The notes under the pieces are model-generated. The model was not told the DNA's origin. It ran no database searches and saw nothing but the letters and a program-made list of their open reading frames with translations. DNA of 10,531 bases from NCBI GenBank assembly GCA_903934195.1, contig CAIZMV010000093.1, positions 1 through 10,531 of the forward strand, written 5' to 3'. This DNA is from an uncultured Acidimicrobiaceae bacterium (GTDB lineage: Bacteria; Actinomycetota; Acidimicrobiia; Acidimicrobiales; Ilumatobacteraceae). Of this stretch, positions 6,395 to 10,531 are shown piece by piece (position 1 is the first letter of the stretch; each line of letters starts with the position of its first letter). A program made the translations under genes and the position numbers.

Positions 6395-6468
6395 GCCGAC
6401 GTGGCCCAATTGGCAGAGGCGCCAGGTTTAGGTCCTGGATGTTGAGGGTTCGAGTCCCTCCGTCGGCA
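6395..6468 (+). tRNA. tRNA-Leu (anticodon UAG), 74 nt, short variable loop
   Basis: A full cloverleaf can be folded by eye. The acceptor stem is GCCGACG (6395-6401) with CGTCGGC (6461-6467), seven pairs, and A6468 is the discriminator. The D-arm has three pairs, GCC (6404-6406) with GGC (6418-6420), and loop AATTGGCAGA with a C·A mismatch, the layout typical of tRNA-Leu. The anticodon stem is CCAGG (6422-6426) with CCTGG (6434-6438). Its loop TTTAGGT places UAG at 6429-6431 with G37 after it. The T-stem is GAGGG with CCCTC and its loop is TTCGAGT. The variable region is only ATGTT (6439-6443), whereas bacterial tRNA-Leu normally has an arm of about 10-20 nt there. CCA is not encoded (CT follows). 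It would decode CUA and, by wobble, other CUN codons. A coding sequence starts two bases downstream. Confidence 0.93.
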
Positions 6469-6470
6469 CT

Positions 6471-7484
6471 ATGGATATTTCTCGTCTTCCGACGCCATGC
6501 CCCGTAATTGACCTGTCCCTAATGCGGTCAAACATCGCGGCCATGGCAGCCGTTCATCCGGGGCGAGCATTGCGACCTCATGTCAAGGCTCACAAATGTT
6601 CCGCTATTGCAGCCGAACAAGTTGCCGCAGGTCACACCACTTTTACATGCGCAACCCCTCGAGAAATTCTCGGCCTCGTTGCCGCTGGTGTTGGTGAAGA
6701 CATTTTGCTTGCAAACGAAACCGTCGACCCTTCCCGACTGGCGGCTCTTGCCGACGCACAATCATCTGCACTCATCACAGTTGCTGTTGATTCGTTAGAA
6801 ACAATTCAAGCGGCATCATCTGCAGGAATACGCAATGTGCTTATCGACGTGAATGTGGGCTTACCTCGTTGTGGCTGCAGCCCCGAACAAGCAGGTTCAC
6901 TGGCAGACGCAGCACGTTCCCTTGGTCTCATCGTTCGCGGAGTTATGGGCTACGAAGGCCACTTAATGATGTTGACTGATCGTCAGAAAAAACAAGACAA
7001 AGTTCACGAAGCAATGACATTGCTAGAACATGCCCACAACGATGTTGGCGGAGACATCATGTCTGCGGGCGGCACAGGGACATACGACATGTTTGGCGGT
7101 ACAAAAGTGAACGAAGTGCAAGCTGGCAGTTACGCACTGATGGATACGCAGTACGCAGAATTGCAACACCCGTTTGCGCAATCTCTGTGGATTCTTGGCA
7201 CTGTCATTTCGGTTAATGCCTCTTGGGTAGTTATTGATGTTGGCCTGAAATCACTCGGCATGGACCACGGCAACCCAACTGTTGATGGTTTCAGCGTGTG
7301 GTTCTGTTCAGACGAGCACACAACAATTGCCCCGGCTGAGGGAACACCAAAGCCGAAGGTCGGAGACCGCATTCGTGTGACCCCCGCGCACGTTGACCCC
7401 ACAATGGCAATGCACTCTCATGCATATGTCATCGACAACGATTCCGTTATTGATGAGTGGGCAATTGACCTACGGGGTTGGTAA
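6471..7484 (+). CDS. D-threonine aldolase-like PLP enzyme (alanine racemase fold, DSD1/DTA family)
   Basis: A 337-residue fold-type III PLP enzyme. D-threonine aldolases split D-beta-hydroxy amino acids into glycine and an aldehyde; the related D-serine dehydratases give pyruvate and ammonia. The N-terminus MDISRLPTPCPVIDL is the usual start of the family. The PLP lysine is K39 in RPHVKAHK. VNVGLPRCG (127-135), GVMGYEGHL (157-165) and the phosphate loop SAGGTGTYD (about 198-206) are in order. Near the C-terminus PAHVDPT gives H307-x-D309. As I recall, the metal pair of Alcaligenes D-threonine aldolase is His-x-Asp, while eukaryotic D-serine dehydratase has Cys at the second position, so aldolase is the better guess. 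The ATG lies two bases after the tRNA, with no room for a ribosome binding site. The end overlaps rdgB by 15 bp tail to tail. Confidence 0.86.
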   Translation: MDISRLPTPCPVIDLSLMRSNIAAMAAVHPGRALRPHVKAHKCSAIAAEQVAAGHTTFTCATPREILGLVAAGVGEDILLANETVDPSRLAALADAQSSALITVAVDSLETIQAASSAGIRNVLIDVNVGLPRCGCSPEQAGSLADAARSLGLIVRGVMGYEGHLMMLTDRQKKQDKVHEAMTLLEHAHNDVGGDIMSAGGTGTYDMFGGTKVNEVQAGSYALMDTQYAELQHPFAQSLWILGTVISVNASWVVIDVGLKSLGMDHGNPTVDGFSVWFCSDEHTTIAPAEGTPKPKVGDRIRVTPAHVDPTMAMHSHAYVIDNDSVIDEWAIDLRGW

Positions 7485-8063
7485 CCCGAAGATTCGTGCC
7501 AGCAACTCAGGCACCTGAGCAAGTGCACGACCGCGGTGCGACACAGCATCTTTTTCCGCTCCGGTCATTTCAGCAAATGTGCGTCCGTCACCATCCGTGG
7601 GAATAAACAGCGCGTCATATCCAAACCCACTGTCACCACGTTCTGATTCTGCGATAGTTCCTCTGCATTCGCCACCGACAAAGTGAATATCGCCTTTTGA
7701 TGACACGAGCGCAACAACAGTGCGAAATCGAGCAGACCGATTCGTAACACCATCAAGTTTCGCTAGCAACAACGCACGGTTATCTGCATCTGTCGCTTGT
7801 TCTCCGGCAAAACGCGCGCTTCGTACTCCCGGCGCGCCATTCAACGCTTCAACTTCTAGACCGGTGTCGTCGCTAATTGCCCATTCAGACGCATGATTGG
7901 CAATCTCAACAGCTTTGATGATGGCGTTGCCTTCCAGGGTTGGAGCATCTTCATCAATGTCGCCAATATCTGATGGTCGTGCAACAAGATCCACCCACGA
8001 CGGCAGCAACCGTGCAAGTTCTTCAACTTTGTGCGGGTTAGCGCTCGCGCACACAATCCGCAT
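7470..8063 (-). CDS. rdgB: RdgB/HAM1-type dITP/XTP pyrophosphatase
   Basis: A 197-residue house-cleaning enzyme that hydrolyses ITP, dITP and XTP to monophosphates and pyrophosphate, keeping deaminated purines out of DNA and RNA. Diagnostic elements are the nucleotide-binding ASANPHKVEEL (6-16) and ISDDTGLEVEALNG (63-76) with the catalytic/metal aspartates D65-D66. They also include GVRSARFAG, GDSGFGYDALF (near 145-155) and the base-contacting SHRGRAL (175-181). The length is standard. It is last in the murI-rph-rdgB unit and starts eight bases after the rph stop. No clear ribosome binding site is seen, so coupling to rph translation is likely. Its last codons overlap the opposing aldolase-like gene by 15 bp. 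Confidence 0.97.
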   Translation of the reverse strand: MRIVCASANPHKVEELARLLPSWVDLVARPSDIGDIDEDAPTLEGNAIIKAVEIANHASEWAISDDTGLEVEALNGAPGVRSARFAGEQATDADNRALLLAKLDGVTNRSARFRTVVALVSSKGDIHFVGGECRGTIAESERGDSGFGYDALFIPTDGDGRTFAEMTGAEKDAVSHRGRALAQVPELLARIFGLPTP

Positions 8064-8071
8064 AGCGCTAC

Positions 8072-8833
8072 TTATCTCGAAATCGGGCGAGACACAGGTG
8101 CCTCTGCCAAAAGATCTGACTGCAACGAAAAGATTCGACCAAGTCCGATGTCTGCAAGCCCTAACAACTGATCAAGATCAGGGCGAGAAAATGCAACACC
8201 TTCTGCTGTTCCTTGTACTTCTACAAACTTTGGTTCGCCACCAGCTGCTGGGCGCAACATGACAACATTCATATCCACTTCTGCAGACGAATCTTCGATG
8301 TATGGCAGGTCAAGAACCGGCACGCCGTTGCAGATGCCCACAGAGATTGCAGCAACATACGAATGAAGCGGATTTTCCTTGATGGAACCGTTTTGAACCA
8401 ATCGTGTCATTGCGTCGTGCAATGCAATAAAGCCACCGCAAATACTTGCGGTGCGAGTTCCGCCATCTGCCTGCAACACATCGCAGTCAACAACTACTTG
8501 ACGCTCCCCTAATGCACGCATGTCACATGCCGCACGAAACGAACGGCCGATAAGTCGTTGAATCTCTACAGTGCGTCCGCTCTGCTTACCTTTGGCAGCT
8601 TCACGATCAACACGCTCTGGTGATGAACCAGGAAGCATTGAATATTCCGCGGTCACCCAGCCCTTGCCAGAGCCCTTCATCCAACGTGGCACATCTTCAT
8701 CGATTGATGCTGTGCACAACACGCGCGTACGCCCAAATGACACCAACACTGAACCGGCAGCCATGTCGGTGAAGTCGCGTTGAAATGAAATTGGTCGCAG
8801 TTGATCTGCTGTGCGTCCGTCTGGTCGTGTCAT
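8072..8833 (-). CDS. rph: Ribonuclease PH
   Basis: A 253-residue phosphorolytic 3'-5' exoribonuclease that trims extra nucleotides from tRNA 3' ends and forms a hexameric ring. Family landmarks run the whole length: RPDGRTADQLRP (3-14), RVLCTASID, the segment GSGKGWVTAEYSMLP followed by an arginine-rich loop, and GRTVEIQRLIGRS. LGERQVVVDCDVLQADGG carries arginine and the two metal-side aspartates. LDLPYIEDSSAEVDMNVV and the C-terminal VEVQGTAEG follow, all intact. It starts at an ATG with a good ribosome binding site (AAAGGA, seven bases before). The murI stop lies 31 bp upstream and rdgB follows by 8 bp. Because the nearby tRNA gene has no encoded CCA, tRNA 3'-end maturation must expose the discriminator base. 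RNase PH is one enzyme that could trim such ends. Confidence 0.97.
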   Translation of the reverse strand: MTRPDGRTADQLRPISFQRDFTDMAAGSVLVSFGRTRVLCTASIDEDVPRWMKGSGKGWVTAEYSMLPGSSPERVDREAAKGKQSGRTVEIQRLIGRSFRAACDMRALGERQVVVDCDVLQADGGTRTASICGGFIALHDAMTRLVQNGSIKENPLHSYVAAISVGICNGVPVLDLPYIEDSSAEVDMNVVMLRPAAGGEPKFVEVQGTAEGVAFSRPDLDQLLGLADIGLGRIFSLQSDLLAEAPVSRPISR

Positions 8834-8840
8834 GGCATAT

Positions 8841-8846
8841 TCCTTT
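8841..8846 (-). promoter_or_regulatory. Ribosome binding site of rph
   Basis: AAAGGA on the minus strand, seven bases before the ATG at 8833. It is the clearest Shine-Dalgarno sequence in the window and fixes the rph start. An internal gene of an operon has one, while the promoter-proximal murI does not, which fits a mix of leadered and leaderless translation. Confidence 0.75.
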
Positions 8847-8864
8847 GTAGTGGGCGCATTATGT

Positions 8865-9686
8865 CTAGTCGGTTTTTGATCGTATCCACGGACTTGCCGA
8901 AGATAGTTCCGGCCCCAGCAATCTGCGACCGAAGTCAGCGAACCATTCCACGTCTCCCGACGACAAGAACGTGTGATTGCCTTCGCCTCGAGACGATGTA
9001 CGAATGTTCAATTCGTCCAGCATGGCCGCAAGGGCAAACGCCGTTTCGTCTGCACTGGAGACAAGCACCACTTCAGGCCCCATCACTTCGCTAATCACCC
9101 GCGACAAAAATGGGTAATGAGTGCAGCCCAATAGCAACGCATCAATATTTGCTGCTACAACCGGCGCCAATAAACGTTCGGCGAGCAACATCACTTCGTC
9201 TCCGCTTGTCTGGCCACGCTCTACAAACTCAACAAACCCAGGACACGCACATGCTGTTAATGACAACGAGGCGTCAATATCGGCCAGTGCTCGCTGATAC
9301 GCACCCGATGAAATAGTTCCAACAGTTCCGATGACTCCCACTCGCTTTGACTTCGACGTCAACGACAATGCATGCGCACCAGGTTCCACAACACTGACAA
9401 CAGGCACGGGCAACTCTGCAGACAATTCTGTAAATGCCGCGGCCGATGCGGTGTTACACGCAACAACAATTGCCTTCACGTCGTGGTCGTTCACCAAACT
9501 CCAAGCAAGTTCGCGCGCAAAACCACGCACTTCCGCAGCTGGCCTTGGCCCATACGGATACCGACCCGTGTCTCCGATGTACACGAAGTCTTCGGATGGC
9601 AACACATCAATCACTGCGCGAGCAACAGTGAGCCCTCCGAAACCGGAGTCAAACATCCCAATTGGGCGATTGTCGGTCCCGGTCAT
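8865..9686 (-). CDS. murI: Glutamate racemase
   Basis: A 273-residue cofactor-independent racemase converting L-glutamate to the D-glutamate needed for peptidoglycan precursors. The catalytic residues are visible: D13 in MFDSGFGGLTV, C77 in VACNTAS, C187 with H189 in LLLGCTHYP, and the phosphate/substrate segment IGDTGRYPYG (37-46). VGVIGTVGT (115-123) is the conserved start of the second domain. The length is normal. It is the first gene of the murI-rph-rdgB unit. The ATG lies six bases behind TAGCCT and has no Shine-Dalgarno sequence, implying a leaderless message. In M. tuberculosis a metallo-beta-lactamase-fold gene (Rv1339) stands between murI and rph. Here only 31 bp separate them and that gene is absent from this place. 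Confidence 0.97.
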   Translation of the reverse strand: MTGTDNRPIGMFDSGFGGLTVARAVIDVLPSEDFVYIGDTGRYPYGPRPAAEVRGFARELAWSLVNDHDVKAIVVACNTASAAAFTELSAELPVPVVSVVEPGAHALSLTSKSKRVGVIGTVGTISSGAYQRALADIDASLSLTACACPGFVEFVERGQTSGDEVMLLAERLLAPVVAANIDALLLGCTHYPFLSRVISEVMGPEVVLVSSADETAFALAAMLDELNIRTSSRGEGNHTFLSSGDVEWFADFGRRLLGPELSSASPWIRSKTD

Positions 9687-9692
9687 CTCTTC

Positions 9693-9698
9693 AGGCTA
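9693..9698 (-). promoter_or_regulatory. Probable murI -10 element (leaderless start)
   Basis: TAGCCT on the minus strand ends six bases before the murI ATG, so the start codon would be at or next to the transcription start. It is the same hexamer as upstream of clpP. The plus-strand -10 candidate of the transporter gene begins four base pairs away. Confidence 0.5.
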
Positions 9699-9702
9699 GG
9701 CG

Positions 9703-9708
9703 TAGTCT
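9703..9708 (+). promoter_or_regulatory. Possible -10 element of the EamA transporter gene
   Basis: TAGTCT matches TANNNT and ends eight bases before the ATG at 9717. No ribosome binding site lies between, so the transcript would be leaderless or nearly so. No good -35 is visible. Confidence 0.4.
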
Positions 9709-9716
9709 CGTATCCC

Positions 9717-10531
9717 ATGCTTGCTGCCACACTTCTCGCCCTTGCAGCAGCAGTGTTACACGCGGGCTGGAACCTATGGGTGAAGCAGAGCCACGATCGA
9801 TGGATTGCCTTATGGGGCCAGATGACCTGTGCCGGAATCATGTGCGCTGCGTTGCTTGTTGCCCTTGGCGGAGCCAACAACATTGCGTGGTGGCCGCTTG
9901 CAGCAAGTTCCACTATCCATTTGATCTATGTGGTGTTGCTTGCTCGTGCATACAACCTCGGTGACTTCTCTGTCACCTACCCCATAGCCCGGGGCACAGG
10001 CGCGCTGGTTGCGGCCATTGGTGGCATTCTGTTCTTGTCTGACCACTTGTCAGTCTTAATGTTCATCGGAATCGGCATTGCTGTTGTCGGCATTCTGTTA
10101 CTTGCAGGTCCGGCCGACAACTCACACGTCGTTGCAGCCCTGATGGTTTCAGTGACAATCGGTGCGTATTCCGTTGTCGATAGTTATGGCTCGCGGCAGA
10201 TGGGTGGCAATTTGTATCCGCTGCTCTTGTTTATGGGTAGCGGAATCACGATGTCAACGTACGGTCTCGCAACAGGTCGACGTCATGACATGACTACTGC
10301 ACTTGCATCAACGTGGAAACGATTCAGTGTTGCGGGAATTGCATCTGTTGCCACTTATTGGATGGTGCTGATCGCGGTACAGAAGGCGCCGGTTGGTTAC
10401 GTGACTGCCCTACGAGAATCAAGCGTTGTCATCGTTGCTCTAGTTGGCACTCGCTACCTAGGCGAAAAAGACATGAAACGTCGCGTTTTTGCTGCTTGCG
10501 TCGTGGTCGCCGGACTCGGCGTTCTGATTGC
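9717..10531 (+). CDS. EamA/DMT-superfamily transporter, N-terminal part (runs off the window)
   Basis: 271 codons of an open gene that continues past the window edge. The product is an integral membrane protein of the drug/metabolite transporter superfamily with an EamA-type repeat. The first half starts MLAATLLALAAAVLHAGWN, whose HAGWN fits the first helix of this family. LARAYNLGDFSVTYPIARGTGALVAAIGG follows (about 77-105), a second family landmark. The second half has the corresponding VTALRESSVVIVALVGTRYLGEKD (about 230-253) and a further hydrophobic helix at the end. About nine to ten transmembrane segments can be counted so far. Members export amino acids, metabolites or drugs; nothing here identifies the substrate. 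It diverges from murI with 30 bp between the starts. The ATG follows TAGTCT by eight bases, without a ribosome binding site. Confidence 0.9.
   Translation, partial: MLAATLLALAAAVLHAGWNLWVKQSHDRWIALWGQMTCAGIMCAALLVALGGANNIAWWPLAASSTIHLIYVVLLARAYNLGDFSVTYPIARGTGALVAAIGGILFLSDHLSVLMFIGIGIAVVGILLLAGPADNSHVVAALMVSVTIGAYSVVDSYGSRQMGGNLYPLLLFMGSGITMSTYGLATGRRHDMTTALASTWKRFSVAGIASVATYWMVLIAVQKAPVGYVTALRESSVVIVALVGTRYLGEKDMKRRVFAACVVVAGLGVLI

Noticed and set aside
6332..6409. Longer start of the 513-residue PLP enzyme at ATG 6391 or ATG 6409
   Set aside because: ATG 6409 lies inside the tRNA gene. The added residues are basic and unlike the family. GTG 6331 with GAGGTGG upstream is preferred, though not proven.
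6429..6431. UAG anticodon read as a stop-codon suppressor tRNA
   Set aside because: Anticodon UAG pairs with CUA (Leu). An amber suppressor would need anticodon CUA.
1..10531. Search for CRISPR repeats, insertion sequences, defence genes, riboswitches and long direct repeats
   Set aside because: No regularly spaced repeats, transposase-like frames or terminal inverted repeats were seen. Intergenic gaps are at most 63 bp, too short for a known riboswitch class.

Overview
The window is a compact stretch of bacterial chromosome, close to 50% GC by eye, with no mobile element, rRNA, CRISPR array or long non-coding region. Everything fits an actinobacterium. The murI-rph-rdgB order, start codons only 6-9 bases behind -10-like hexamers (leaderless mRNAs), a Thr/Val-tailed lipoprotein and an Rv1284-like beta-carbonic anhydrase all point that way. 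The moderate GC and tight packing suggest a streamlined lineage such as aquatic Acidimicrobiia. That placement is inference; no marker gene fixes it.

Layout. Positions 1-1790 (minus) hold comM followed by the start of dprA, two genes for handling incoming single-stranded DNA in transformation. A small lipoprotein gene (1832-2320, plus) diverges from comM. A lone clpP (2327-2929, minus) diverges from a beta-carbonic anhydrase (2967-3500, plus). Positions 3497-6331 (minus) hold two consecutive PLP fold-type II enzymes of unassigned substrate, one related to cysteine synthase/cystathionine beta-synthase and one related to threonine synthase. A 63-bp gap separates them from a plus-strand tRNA-Leu(UAG) (6395-6468). 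Two bases behind the tRNA begins a D-threonine aldolase-like gene (6471-7484, plus). The minus-strand operon murI-rph-rdgB (9686 down to 7470) covers D-glutamate supply for peptidoglycan, tRNA 3'-end trimming and removal of non-canonical purine nucleotides. The window ends inside an EamA-type transporter gene (9717 onward, plus).

Non-coding space is minimal. The longest gene-free stretch is 63 bp (6332-6394). The three convergent gene pairs either overlap at their stops or are 6 bp apart, leaving no room for a conventional intergenic terminator. The three divergent protein-gene pairs share intergenic regions of 30-41 bp, in which -10-like elements for both directions overlap or nearly touch.

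The most unusual element is the tRNA. It has a Leu anticodon, a Leu-type D-arm and discriminator A73. It lacks the long variable arm normal for bacterial tRNA-Leu, having 5 nt and 74 nt in all. Because no CCA is encoded, processing at its 3' end would release an mRNA for the aldolase-like gene beginning 5'-CU-AUG, in effect leaderless. That matches how several other genes here appear to start. No defence system, secondary-metabolite cluster or clearly new multi-gene machine is visible. The best candidates for new biology are the short-armed tRNA-Leu, the tRNA-mRNA junction and the group of three PLP enzymes around it.
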